The notes beneath the pieces were generated by a model. That model was not told where the DNA came from. It was given only the letters and a program-made list of their open reading frames with translations, and ran no database searches. From Cornus controversa (taxonomy: Eukaryota > Streptophyta > Magnoliopsida > Cornales > Cornaceae), in assembly GCA_026545225.1 (NCBI GenBank), contig CM048849.1, positions 56,811,836 to 56,875,835 of the forward strand: a DNA stretch of 64,000 nt, written 5' to 3'. Made by a program: the position numbers and the translations under genes. This document shows, in pieces, positions 48,325 through 60,203 of this stretch (positions within the stretch are counted from its first letter, which is position 1; the number at the start of each line of letters is the position of its first letter).

Positions 48325-51300
48325 TGAAATACCCCCCAGAAAATTTCGCGCATGAGGTGGCCAATCTCATACACAAAATCTGAGGGATACTAACAACTGA
48401 TAGCAAACAAGCATGGAATACAATGACAAAAGAAAAAGAATTATAAATGCTGAAAGGAAAGTCAAACTGAAATGAATAATCATATTAAATAACATTGTAT
48501 TATTCTGATTGATACAACTTGGAAGTCCAGTAACCCACGGACCCCTTAACCAAACAAAAATATAAAAGTAAAACTTTATGAACAGATTTAAGTTCCTACA
48601 CTAAAGTATGGTAAGGAATGGATGATGGTCAAGCTCTACGAACTCCACACGCAAATCTCCAGGTAGAAACTGTCTGAAACCTGAAATATCAACAAAGTGG
48701 GTTAAACCCACGAGCAAATTCTCTCTACTACAACCCAATCAGAGAACCGGTAAACATACCCTCTATATGAGGACAGTAAAGACATATAGATATAATTATA
48801 CCGTTTAGTCATTAAATCTCCTATCTTAGAAGTAACTAGAACTATGTTCTGAACTAACCCATCCATTATCACAATACAGATAAAACAAATTTCTAAGTTC
48901 AAATCATAGACAATCCTAACATGCCTTCTTCCATATATTCTACAAATGTCTTACAAGGTATTAGGCATACCTATCCTGCCTCCATCAATAATCCTTTCCC
49001 AAAACAACAAATTTATGTTTATATACAATTAAAGATAATTCACCAGCTCATAAATATATATACCCAATTAACCCTATGACCCAAGAATAGAGCCACCCCA
49101 CACCCTACACTAATACATCAGTTATCTTAATGCAAGTGTAGACTAATTTTAAGTTTACACAAGAAATAATCGTAACATGCTCAAATATATACCGAGAACC
49201 ATTCTTACTAGATATTAGGCAATCTTGACATGCTCCAAATAAAATATAAAAATACCATATTAGGTGTTTGGCGATCCCGACACGCCTTGGCAATCCCAAC
49301 ATGCCAAATATAATGCATAGATACCTTATTAGGTATTAGGCGATCCCAACACGCCTTGGCAATCCCAACATGCCAAATATAATGCATAGATACCTTATTA
49401 GGTATTAGGCGATCCTGACACGCCTTGGCAATCCCAACATGCCAAATAAAATGCATTGATACCTTATTAGGTATGGGCGATCCTGACACACCGGGCAATC
49501 CTTACATGCCAAATAAAATGCATAGATACCTTATTAGGTATGGGCGATCCTGACACGCCGGACAATCCTTACATGCCAAAATAAAATGCATAGATACCTT
49601 ATTAGGTATGGGCGATCTGACACGTCGGGCAATCCTTACATGCCAAAATAAAATGCAAAGATACCTTATTAGGTATGGGCGATCCTGACACGCCTTGGCA
49701 ATCCTTACATGCCAAATAAAATGCATAGATACCTTATTAGGTATGGGCGATCCTGACACGCCGGGCAATCCTTACATGCCAAAATAAAATGCAAAGATAC
49801 CTTATTAGGTATGGGCGATCCTGACACGCCTTGGCAATCCCAACATGCCAAATAAAATGTATAGATGCATTCCCAATATGAAACATACAATAAACAAGGT
49901 GCATTATAATTTTAATTTGCACAAACAAAGTAATTCAAATTATCCGACATGCAATTATCACCATAAGACAAATCGTTTACAAGAAAGCTATAATCAAGTA
50001 TTTAATGGGCATTTATATCCTTAAAGGAAAATACATTCAAGTAAATCAAATAACACAATTTAATCACTTTAGAAGCAAACACCCAATCCAACCCCCAATA
50101 CACTCAAATCTATGAGGGAACCTAAACCAAAATCTTATCTAGGTTTTTGGGTCTTTTCTACTTCTAATAACCCTATTAAATCATTCTGAAATTTTCTAGA
50201 ATTTTATAAAATATTTTCAACAAATAAAAGAAGGTGAAAATCCAACTTTTAGACACTTTAAAAATTCATTGAACACTAAGGGAAGCTCTTTTCAAGCTAA
50301 AAATTTAAAACCAAGTTTATTTAACCTCCATAAAGTTACCACAAAAATTTGGGAATTTTTGGAATTACAAAGTATTTTCTAAAATTACAGAAAGTGAAAA
50401 ACCCAACTTTTGGACACTTTAAAAATCAATTGAACAACAAGGGAAGATCATTTTGAGTTGAAAATTTAAACCCAAGTGTATTTAGCCTCCAGAAAGTTAC
50501 AGTAAAAATTTTGGAATTTTTGGAACTTTATAAGTATTTTCTAAAATTAAAGAAAATGAAAAATCCAGTTTTTAGACACTTTAAAAATTAATTTAAAGAC
50601 AATGGTAAATCATTTCGACATGAAATTTAAACCCCAAGCTCCTTAAGCTCCCAGAAAGTTGACATAAAAATTTGGGCATTTTTAGAATTATAAAAGTATT
50701 TTTAAAAAATGATTTTCCGAATTTTTAAGCTTTTTCCAAAAATTTCAAAAATTCAAAACAAATAATAAAATAATTCGAAATGGGCCCATATCGGACCCAG
50801 AGGTGGGCCCCCGAGAGTGGGCCCCAAAAATACTTTTTCGGCCACCGGCGCCGGCGGACGTGTGGCCACCTTTCCTTTTTCTTTTTCTTTTCTTTTTTTT
50901 TTCTTTCTTCTTCCCCACCTGAAGGTTCAGCGGCCAACAATGGAGGCCGAACTTCCCGATCACTTTCCAATCACTTTCGAGCACCGAATCGTGCATATGA
51001 ATATACCATTGAACTCGTATCGATCTAAGCTACGTATTGGTACCAAAATCATCCCCTCTCGCAGACTAAATCAAAAACGTCCAATTCAAGTTTCGAAAAT
51101 CTAAAATTTTAAACTCAATTTCCCGTCAATCTACTCAACGGTTCATAACCAAACTTTCAAGGATTGTTCTAAGAAGTAAGATCTACCTTTTAATCGGAAC
51201 AAAAACGTTCAAAAATAATGAATACCGTAAACCCAATTTCATGTTAATATATATATGTATATATATATATACCCGCCTATACAATCATATATACATGTAT

Positions 51301-52004
51301 AAACATATGCCAAAATAGCCTAAAACAGTACCAAAACTCCAAAATCTTTATGTTTAATTCACAGAATTATTTCTAGCATGCAAAATCATTTAGTTTCAAA
51401 ATTAAATGCATACAAATTTCTAGCAACATGTCTATACAATTAATATATATATTATATATATATTCCAACAACATCTATATACAAAATATATATGTATACA
51501 GATTCAAAGGGGAAGAGAAGAGTTCGAACTTGCTTTGTGATGTTGAGCAAAAATCGCTTCTTTTCTCTTTTCCTGGCGTATACCGTTTTCTCCCTATCTG
51601 TGCGTAGGAATCCTCTGTATGTAGAAACTACTGAACCCTAATTCCTTTTCTCTTATTTAATATTCTTAAATAATTAAACTAATAAATATAAAATATTTAG
51701 TCCAACTATATATATATATATATATATATAGCCCAGCCCAACCTAATAATAATAATAATAAAACAAGAATAAAGAAAATGCAGCCCAAACCAACATATTT
51801 TTATTTAACAGAAAAACACTATATTTAAAACAAATATTTAACACACAATTAAACACAATCAACACTTAGTAACAATTCAAACATCCACATTAAACATATA
51901 AAAAAAAAGCATTGACAAAATTAATTAAAGTATTTAAATAATTAAAAACTCCATCAAGTAAATAAAAACCCAATTTAAATATCCTCAAATTACGGGGTAT
52001 TACA
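48325..52004 (-). mobile_element. Solo LTR 2, same family as the LTR at 4183
   Basis: A 3,680-bp LTR from TGAAATACCCCCC to GGGGTATTACA, bounded by a perfect 5-bp duplication AACAG at 48320-48324 and 52005-52009. It aligns with the first LTR over most of its length: the CAGAAAATTTCGCGCATGAG start, the GGGTTAAACCCACGAGCAA paragraph, the hairpin repeat array, the AAAATTTGGGAATTTTTGGA paragraphs, and the GGGCCC/GCGCCGGC block. The GC-rich block is shorter and partly replaced by a CT tract, and the repeat array is longer. No gag or pol inside. Minus orientation inferred as for LTR 1. Confidence 0.88.
49205..49862. repeat. Expanded hairpin satellite in LTR 2
   Basis: Nine clear units of 66-70 bp plus one decayed leading unit. 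The GCGATC mark recurs at about 49268, 49339, 49408, 49476, 49545, 49612, 49678, 49746 and 49815. Most units carry the 16-bp hairpin ATACCTTATTAGGTAT. Two unit types alternate by subtype: CACGCCGGGCAATCCTTACA and CACGCCTTGGCAATCCCAAC. Confidence 0.9.
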
Positions 52005-52009
52005 AACAG
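52005..52009. repeat. Target-site duplication of solo LTR 2, right
   Basis: AACAG, identical to 48320-48324. Confidence 0.88.
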
Positions 52010-52436
52010 GGTCTAATTATCTTGAGGTCGAAGATTTTTATGGTAGGCTTGAGGTTCAAACTAACAAATCTTTTTTAATATAGAGCAATGCTTGTCCTGC
52101 CCCAGCTGACTGACGTGGATCAATAGTATTTTAACACCTGTCCAAATGTAAAATAATTTGAAAAATATAATGAAAATTGGATTAATCCATTTCCAGGGGT
52201 TAATCTAGTTCAAAAGTAAAAATCACATAATTGTGATTCGTTTCTCTTTATTTTCTCTTTACTTTCCAGCAAAACCTCCATCCTCTATCTAATTTTCTTA
52301 CCTAATTTTTTCTTCATATTTTGGTGAGTAACCCCATCTCATCATCTATTATATTATGTTCTTTATGTTTATTTTTTTAAGTTCAACTGCACCATATAGG
52401 AAATTACAGTCGAAAAAGAATAGTCATGCCCCCAAA

Positions 52437-52832
52437 AAAGGCAAATGAACCGAACTGCTTGTGAGTAACTCGGGCTCGGGTTTGGGCTTGGGCTCGTTAA
52501 GGGCTCGGCTTGAGCTCTTTTGTTAAGCAAACGAGCCTAACTCGAGCTCAGTTTCTATGCTCATTTAATAAAAGAGCTAAGCCCGCACAATATTGGCCTC
52601 GACTCGTGAACATGAGCTCGTTTAGGGCTCGTAAGCTCTTGAACATATTCATGAACATAGACTTGTGTAGGCTTATTTACGTTCATGAACGATCTTGAAC
52701 AGAAGCCCAAACAAATTTTTTTATTAAACGAGCCGAGTCTTAGCTTCTCAAACTAATGACGAGCCAGAGCAAGCTCACAAACAAATGAGACTGAGCCCAA
52801 GCTCGGCTCAACTGGGTTCATTTGCAGCCCTA
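52437..52832. mobile_element. hAT-type MITE
   Basis: A 396-bp element flanked by a perfect 8-bp duplication CCCCCAAA at 52429-52436 and 52833-52840. The right end read inward is TAGGGCTGCAAATGAACCCA; the left reads AAAGGCAAATGAACCGAA, slightly eroded. Interior repeats GGGCTCGG and GAGCTCG in both orientations and can fold back. No protein. Confidence 0.8.
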
Positions 52833-52840
52833 CCCCCAAA

Positions 52841-53781
52841 GGGATTGGGGAATGGGGACACCCTTCCTTACAAGGGCGTCCCCATTAGTTATACTCCGTA
52901 ATTAGTTATAATTATATATATATAAATAAATAAACGAGTGCGGGCTAGTCACAATTATTATATGGTACAATAGCTTTTTAAATTTAAAAGAAAAGTTAAC
53001 ATTGGATTGGGCTTGCCACAATTTTGGTTTCTGAGCCCAAAGTATGGTTATCTAAGCAAATAATCTGAATTTTTTCTAAAGGAGTGTCGCTCTTACGCTT
53101 CGTGCTACATCACAAGAATAAATTATTTTTCTTTTACTGCTCTCGCATTCTCGCTCATGTTTCCGCTCCCGTTTTATGTGACTTAGGTTTGAACACAACC
53201 AAGCTTGAAAGAAATTAGTCTTATTAGTGCTGGGCTGAATCTGGATCGTTGGGGTTTTTTTTTTCCCAAGCTGGATCATTGGGCTTAGTTTGATCCAGTA
53301 CCCAAACCCACACTTGTGATCTTGAGGTCGAACTTCAATAGTTATAAGGCCCATAACCAATCTTTTTAATAAATGGCATGTGTCTTTTGTAAGAGTTAAT
53401 TTGCCAAAAGCATTGGCCAAGTGAGAATTGGTGTTGGCAAGACATGTGGCAAGTGAGAATTGGTGTTTGCAGGACATCTTCCTATCATGTGGACCTAATA
53501 ATATTATGTTATATAGGTCAATTCAAACACGACGTATATAACTCATCATGATTCGTGTAATCTGTTTAATAAATGAATGGTGTAACTCACAACTCATTTC
53601 ATAACTTATTTATCATTTTTAATATTTAAATAGGCATGTAAATTATTCATTAACTTAATATAATGAAAAAATGAGATAATGGATAACTAAATTCATGAAA
53701 ATAACAATAGTTAAGACAGTACAAAAGGTTGGGGGGGGGGGATATAATATCCATATTGAGTTTATATTAATATCAAAAAGT
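52841..53781. other. Intergenic
   Basis: Contains the dispersed repeat also seen at 47880-48120, and a G run at about 53732-53741. A GTGAGAATTGGTGTT phrase is duplicated at 53420 and 53452. No gene. Confidence 0.45.
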
Positions 53782-54434
53782 TGAGAATATATGCGGAAAA
53801 AACAAACAGAAAATAAAACAATCATAAGAGATTTTTTGGATCAGATAGTCCTTTATCTGCATCTTTCTGAAATCGAAGTTTGTGCCATCAAAATTTTCAA
53901 TCCTTGATACTCTATCTTTTGACGTCATACTCCCACTCAAACAGATTGTGATGAAAATTTTCACCGGAATTTCATTAACCACATGTCGTGCCCTTGATAT
54001 GCAAACAAAAGCTCTGATACCAGTTGTTGGAAATATATATGAAAAAATAATTAGAAAATCATACAAAAAATACAAAGAGATTTACTTGGTTCACTTTAAC
54101 AATGTTTTACGTCCAAGGAATACACCGAATAATTTCACTATAAAAATATGATGGAGGATTACAATCACTCAAACTCCCTTCTCTCTTGCTCTCACCAATT
54201 TCACAAAATAATATTTCTTTAGCTCATAATTGTTCTTACAATTTGATACACAATTTTAAGGTCACACAAAACTTCTATTTATAAAGAGAAATATCTTGAT
54301 CACCAAGTCTTCAGGTTTCATAAAGAAAATTAAATTAGGAATTAATTAAATTCATAAACAAGTCCATAATAATAGGAAACAAATCTTCCTACACCTTTCA
54401 AAAACCATTATCCTTAGGCTTCACAACCACAACA
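53782..54434 (-). mobile_element. Internally deleted copia element (TRIM-like)
   Basis: Minus strand order: a probable 5' LTR (54434 to 54025, about TGTTGTGG... CCAACA), two bases, then the primer-binding site TGGTATCAGAGC (54022-54011, complementary to the initiator tRNA-Met 3' region), a gag start reading SRIENFDGTNFDFRKMQIKD (about 53925-53845), then directly a piece resembling the end of the LTR (about 53837-53782). Thus nearly all of gag-pol is missing. The outer LTR limit is estimated and no target duplication was seen. Confidence 0.65.
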
Positions 54435-54594
54435 ACAATATATTATGGTTTAATTGGGTTGAACTAACATGATTAATTAAACGAGTTTAATCGAGTTAAA
54501 CAGTTTGAGTTCCAAAACACAAATATGACATGATTATGACACCAATTTTAAATTAAAATATTTTGATACAAAGATATAAAGATCTAAACTTTGA

Positions 54595-54882
54595 TATTTC
54601 AATTATACGTTGCTCAATAAAATAGAAAATGATATTTCAAATAAAAAAGACGTTATTTGACTTATTATTGTACATAGTATAGATTTTACATTTAAAAGAT
54701 GATTTAATCCTAAAAAGGCAAAAGAGTTATTTACAAACTACACTTAAAAATCATTGAAAAAATGACTACACTCATAAGTGAAGATATCTTGAGATCAATT
54801 TCCCCTCTCAATATTAAGGGTAATTATTGTTTTCAGGTGTCAATGGATCAAATTTGATCTAAATTCGATTCGATATGAAAAA
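54595..54882. repeat. 290-bp direct repeat, copy 1
   Basis: Matches 56880-57156 in the same orientation, for example AAAAGGCAAAAGAGTTATTT and ACACTCATAAGTG followed by GATATCTTGAGATCAATT. The two copies border the copia remnant at 54883-56650. Confidence 0.85.
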
Positions 54883-56663
54883 GAACAAAACAAGCACACC
54901 CAAAAACTCTAAGATTACTATAGTCAGGAACCTGCCCGTAAAGACGCTAATAGGGTATTTGATTTTGTAATAGTGGTGTGGGTACACAATTCATGGTATA
55001 GATAGCAGTGAGGGATGCTTCACCCTAAAAAAATGATGGCATAGAAGAATAAATGATAAGTGATCGAGTCAAATCTAAAATATGTTGAAGTTTTGTTCAG
55101 CTCAACCATTTTGTTGAGATGTACCAGGGGAAGAATAGTGAAAAATAGTGCCATAGTGTTTGAGGATATTTTGAAAATTATTTTGCCTGTATTTTGTAGC
55201 ATTATGAGAACGAAAAGTTTTGATATTTGTAAAAATTTGAGTTGAAACCATTTTGGTGAAATCATGAAAGATGTTGAGTAATTCAGAACAATTTGTCATT
55301 AAAAATATCCAACTGAATCGTGAAAAATCGTTCAAAAATATAACAAAATATCGTGCCCCACCCATGGTGGCTACAGGAGAAGGTCCTCAAACATCAGAAT
55401 GAACAAAATAAAAAAGAGAAGAAACAAATGACTCGTTGTTATTATATGGTAAAACATGTTGTTTGCCTAATTGACAAGAAATGTAATGACAAATTTGACT
55501 GAGAGACTATGTGACTAATGGCCATAGTGGAACCATTAACTATATGAATAATAGGAACATGAGATGTAGGAGTCTGAGCAGTGAGCAAAGTATGGTCAGG
55601 TGTCATATGATTGTAGCAAGTAGAGTCCAAAAATCATGAATTAGGTGTACCTGGTGCGATTGAGAAAGTAGAGTTAGATGAGCCTGAACCTAATTGCTTG
55701 TATAAAACCTGTTTAAAAATTGCCTCCAGATCAACAGCGAAAAATGTAAATGAGAACTCCTCAGAAGAAGTAGTAACTGGTGCAGAAGGAGAAGGATGAG
55801 ATGACATTATCTTTGTGGTAGCTATAGCTGCAGCATTGCGAGGTCTAATAAGTTTGAAACACTTCTCAATTGTATGCCCTAATTTACGACAGTATTTGCA
55901 GGAACGTTCACTAGTTTTAGGATAAAATAATTGTGCTCGCTATGTGTTACCACCATTGTGACGAAAATGAGAAGAATATTTGTTGAGTGAAGACCGAAAA
56001 GAAGAACATCTGTGAAATGAAGACCCAGACTGAAATCTCATTTTGGGGTCAAAATCTCATTTTGAGTCATTTAGAAAGTCCAAAAGATAAAACCGACTGA
56101 AAAATTGGAATCAATGTGAAATTTCATGCAAGGTAGGTCCAGAAAAAAATTTCAGTTGCTGACATGGCAATATCGCTGACGTGGTTGAAAAAGATGGCAT
56201 GACAAGTGACGTGTCGATTAACGACAAATAAAAAACTGACGTGTCAAGTGGCATGGCGCTGCTGTGGCAAGTGGTGTGGTCAGAAAAACTGATGTGTCAG
56301 ATGACGTGGCAGGAAGTTATCGTGTTGTTGACATGGCGGATGGCGTGTCGTTGTATGCTGAGTCATTGATGACGTGTCGTTGAAGTGACAAAGCGTGGAA
56401 ACGCGTGGAGGTGATCGACGACATGTGGCAACGCATGGGAACGTCGAAAAAAAATAGAAAACTTTGGTCACTTGTGGAGGCTCTGTTCAGGCTGAATTTT
56501 GCGGTGGCTTAATCGTCTTGTCGAGGGTTTCGTTCTGATATATTCGAAAGATCAATCCAGAAGATGGAATTTCGGCATCAAATAGAAAAGAGTTCTCTTT
56601 AGGTGATGAGAACAATTAAGCGGAAGAAAAAAAAAGGGTTTAAAAACCCTAATTCTGATACCA
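54883..56663 (-). pseudogene. Copia retrotransposon gag-pol remnant
   Basis: Read on the minus strand, decayed by stops and frameshifts: primer-binding-like TGGTATCAGAAT at 56663-56652; gag zinc knuckle CKYCRKLGHTIEKC (CX2CX4HX4C) near 55903-55862; protease/GAG-preintegrase part DSTCYNHMTPDHTLL near 55628-55584; integrase core ARYFVIFLNDFSRFSWIF and SPGTSQQNG at 55365-55102; and a further piece reading NLRVFGCACFVL near 54930-54890. It stops there, before reverse transcriptase. Family order gag, protease, integrase marks it as Ty1/copia. It cannot encode a working element. Confidence 0.85.
56177..56378. repeat. Cluster of TGACGTG(T/G) motifs
   Basis: TGACGTGG or TGACGTGTC occurs at 56177, 56207, 56237, 56302 and 56370, the first three exactly 30 bases apart, with related GACATGGC/TGGCGTGTC words between. 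Looks like a degenerate minisatellite in the gag part of the copia remnant. Confidence 0.6.
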
Positions 56664-56890
56664 TATTAGAAATAAGATGAAAAAAGAGAAACATCTCTGA
56701 ATTATATTAATGAATGGTATAAGAAATAATATATAATGAGAGCATATATATAGGAGAAAGAAAATAGAGAGGTGAGTGGGAAGAAAACTATCCTATACAT
56801 GGTAAGTCCCCCAATCATAGGAATCCTAATTGGATATGAAAAAGGTTAAATATAAAATATACTAATTATCATACTAATATATTTCAACTA
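56664..56890 (-). mobile_element. Probable 5' LTR of the copia remnant
   Basis: The roughly 225 bases beyond the primer-binding site; read on the minus strand it starts near GTTGAAATATATTAGTATG and ends TTATTTCTAATA, both one or two changes from usual copia LTR ends. It overlaps the start of the direct repeat by a few bases. Confidence 0.5.
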
Positions 56891-57156
56891 TACGTTGCTC
56901 AATAAAAAATGATCTTTCAAATAAAAAATACGTTATTTGACTTATTATTGTACATAATATAGATTTTATATTTAAAAGTTGATTGAATCCTAAAAAGGCA
57001 AAAGAGTTATTTACAAACTACACTTAAAAATCATTGAAAAAATGACTACACTCATAAGTGGAGATATCTTGAGATCAATTCTCCCTCTCAATATCAAGGG
57101 TAATTATTGTTTTCACGTGTTAATGGATCAGATTTGATTAGAATTCGATTCGATAA
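56880..57156. repeat. 290-bp direct repeat, copy 2
   Basis: Same content as 54595-54882, with scattered substitutions; starts ATATTTCAACTATACGTTGC and ends GATTCGATA. Confidence 0.85.
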
Positions 57157-59040
57157 TTATAATATAGATCGAAACATTTAATTTGATAACTTCTTAACGA
57201 TTCAAACCTGATAATTAAATAAATCGAATATAAATTATGATTGATATGGTCCGATATAATATAATATATAAATACTATAAATATTATTTAATTTCATAAT
57301 ATATAATATTTACATGTTCTTTATCATTATATTTTTCTTCTTCTCTCTATTTTGTTTCTTTTTATTTTTTATTTTCTTTAATAAAAAGTCATATACTTAC
57401 CTTTTTTTTACTATTTTTTTATTTTATATATTTTTTTCTTCTTCGACTTTTTTTTTTTTCCTTGCTAATATCTTCTGACATTAATTTTTTGAACCGTGTT
57501 TTACGGGATAAAATATGATGTCATCGTTCGGATGAGACCAAATCACATCCGTTTAGAGGCCGTTAAAATATAATAAGAAGTTAAACATTATTATCTTAGT
57601 TACCCTACCAGATGCAATGTGTCGATAAAAAAAGCAATGTGTCAGAAAGTCACAGCATGTATCAATATTGCCTGACACGTGAACTCATTTCAACCACTCG
57701 TTTGAAGAACAAAAATTTATACTTAAAAAAAAAAAAAAACCTCAAAGTGTGACGGCATGAATTATGTTCCTCTACAACCGGCTCGACATAAACTTAAGTC
57801 AAGTATCCAATAAAAGCTCCTCATTATGAAAGCAGTACCCTTTTGGGATATAAAAAAAAAAAATCGTAAGATTTAGATCCCTCGTCAATCTTTTCTCCTA
57901 ACATCCATACAAAACATAAATTATAATCTTTCCCAAATTCAATATAATTTAAATCACTCTGTCTAAAAAATAATAATTTTTATTTAAATGTGTCAAAAAT
58001 TGATTTAATTATGTTGAAAAATCCAATAGAAAAGCTTTGTAACGGCAGAAAATCCGAGCTATTTAGAATATATAAACTAATTTTGATTGTAAATATTAAT
58101 TAAAGGAAATTGTATGGTATTTTGTTCATCTTTTATGCCAACATGGCAAGCTTTGGCACCATGCTGAGCACACTTCGTCATGGAACTTGTTGCAGACGAT
58201 CAAGGCCTAAAGTTTGAACCAGTGGCTTATATTTTGTTACAACTTTTGCTGACCAGCCCTGTGGAGGCCCACAAAATATCTGGCTGAGATTGGCCCTTTC
58301 CTTCTGTCAGCCCAAAACCGGAACAGGACCACCCACCATTAACCACAAAGAGCCCCCATTGCCTCTTATCGTCCCACATGGCATGGCATTGTCTACATTC
58401 CAGTTCAACAGCCCAGATCTACTTTCACCCACAAAACTTGCTCGACTTTTAACCACCTCAAATGTTAGTACTTTCACAAACTTATTAAACTATTTTCAAA
58501 ATTACCATAAAGAAACTGAAGATATAATACTTTGTTCTTTTTGGGGGTTGTTTATGACAACTTTGTTACACGATAAAGGATTATTCTCTTTAAATAAAAT
58601 CAATAATTTTTTATTTTATTTTATAGTAATATTTGAAAGAATGGAATTCACAAAAATTAGAATTTAAAGATATTTAATTCAAAGTTTATTTGTTTTTAAT
58701 TTTAAAACACCAATTTTGATACTCCAAAACACAATATGTGTTTTATAAAAAAAAAATTGAGATAACACCAATGAGCATTAGCCCACTCTCCAAGTGTTAA
58801 TAGCAATATATATAACACGGTTAATACCTTAACCATATAGTTCTCAAGTTATTTTATTTTATATTAATTTTTTCATATAGTCGGTGCCCTAATTAATTCA
58901 TAAAGCAGTAGTAATAGTTAAAAGAGGTAAAGTTGTGGTGAAGTACTGTGCCCTGGTAAAAGAAGGACCAATTTCGAAAGGTCTCGCTTTTTTTCCACAA
59001 ATGCACACAAACGCACAACCGAACAGCTCGTAATAGAGGG
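57157..59040. other. Intergenic, AT-rich
   Basis: No gene recognised. A+T is very high at 57180-57470. A 125-codon open stretch at 58290-58667 starts without ATG support and shows no known domain. The last part should include the promoter of the gene starting near 59040. Confidence 0.4.
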
Positions 59041-59132
59041 CCAGAGGCAGAGAATATAGCACAGAACAACAGAGAACACACAACAATTCAAATTGCCCGT
59101 GAATTTTCACTCCGACTATTAGGTAAATTCGA
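59040..59132 (+). promoter_or_regulatory. Probable 5' untranslated exon
   Basis: An adenine-rich leader-like stretch (AGAGAATATAGCACAGAACA) ends at CTATTAG|GTAAATTC, a good donor, followed by a T-rich intron-like sequence. It would join the exon at 60165. Upstream start is not defined. Confidence 0.35.
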
Positions 59133-60203
59133 ATTTTTCAAACCCTACCTTTTCTCATTTCCTTCGATTCTTTTTGGTAGCTGAGAGAATTTGTTAGAAA
59201 AGAATCAAATCTGAATTTGGAAATTCAAGATTTTGGCTACGTTGAATCGTTTCCTCTCTTTTAATAGCAATTGAACGATGGGGTTCGGTAATTTTGTTCA
59301 AAAATTTATTTTTTTTATTTTGGTTGTGAATAGCTGTTTATTTTATCTGTTCTGGAGATAACTGTGTTCAAGTTGAAGAAGTGTTAATGAAGGAAACTGA
59401 AATGAGCGGGAAGTGTTGTGGGTTTTGTTTGTGTATGTTTAATTTGAAGTGCATTAAGTTGTTTGGTTGATCTTCTTGGTATATATGAGTCAATTGAGTT
59501 GATTAGATGGGTTTATATGAGTTAATTGACTTAAAATTCCGGCTACTTGGTTTGTTATTGGTGATCCATGCTAGGAAGGTTTCTGTTTGGTATTTGTGGT
59601 GGTTATTAATGAATTGTAGGAAAAATGATGAATAGTATTTAGGTTGGATCATATATTTGCTTGATTACCATGCTATTCCTGATCATTCTGACTGCATAGG
59701 GAGTCAAGGAGGATAAGAAGACATTAATATTCTGATAATTAGCTTGATTTTTTACTTTGTGACCTGCTGAATTAATTTGTCTCTGATTGCATCAGTCTTG
59801 TGGCAAAGTTTCTACTTACGAAGATTGTTAATCTATTTAAGACCTCAATTTCAAAGGTCTTGTTTGCATTTTCTTTTCATTTTTCTTCTGCATGTGGTTG
59901 TGCTATATTACGTATATCTTAAGAACTGTTTGCATGCTTAATTTAGATTATTCTGGCTTGTTGTTGAGCTCATAAACCAAAGTACTACAAACATATTGAT
60001 TTTCTTTCAAAATTGGACAGTCCACCTGGTTTGGACCAATGAGCATGCCTTTTTGATGTGCTTGGATGTAAATTTAATAGCATGTTATTGGACCTTGGAG
60101 GTTGTTTTGTTGAACTAATATTTTGGTATTACACTGGCCTAAATTCTGCTGTTTGTGCTGCCAGATCTCAGTTCAGGTTCAGGATTTTGTATGTAGTAGC
60201 ATC

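Noticed and set aside
49205-49862. CRISPR-like regular array
   Set aside because: Spacers are not unique; whole units are near-identical, the array is inside an LTR, and the genome is a plant.
49208-49928. Repetitive minus-strand open frames with CILFGMVRIAKACQDR-like periodicity
   Set aside because: They are translations of the LTR tandem repeat and shift frame with unit length.
58290-58667. 125-codon open frame
   Set aside because: No in-frame ATG at its start with context, no recognised domain, and its second half is AT-rich like intergenic DNA.
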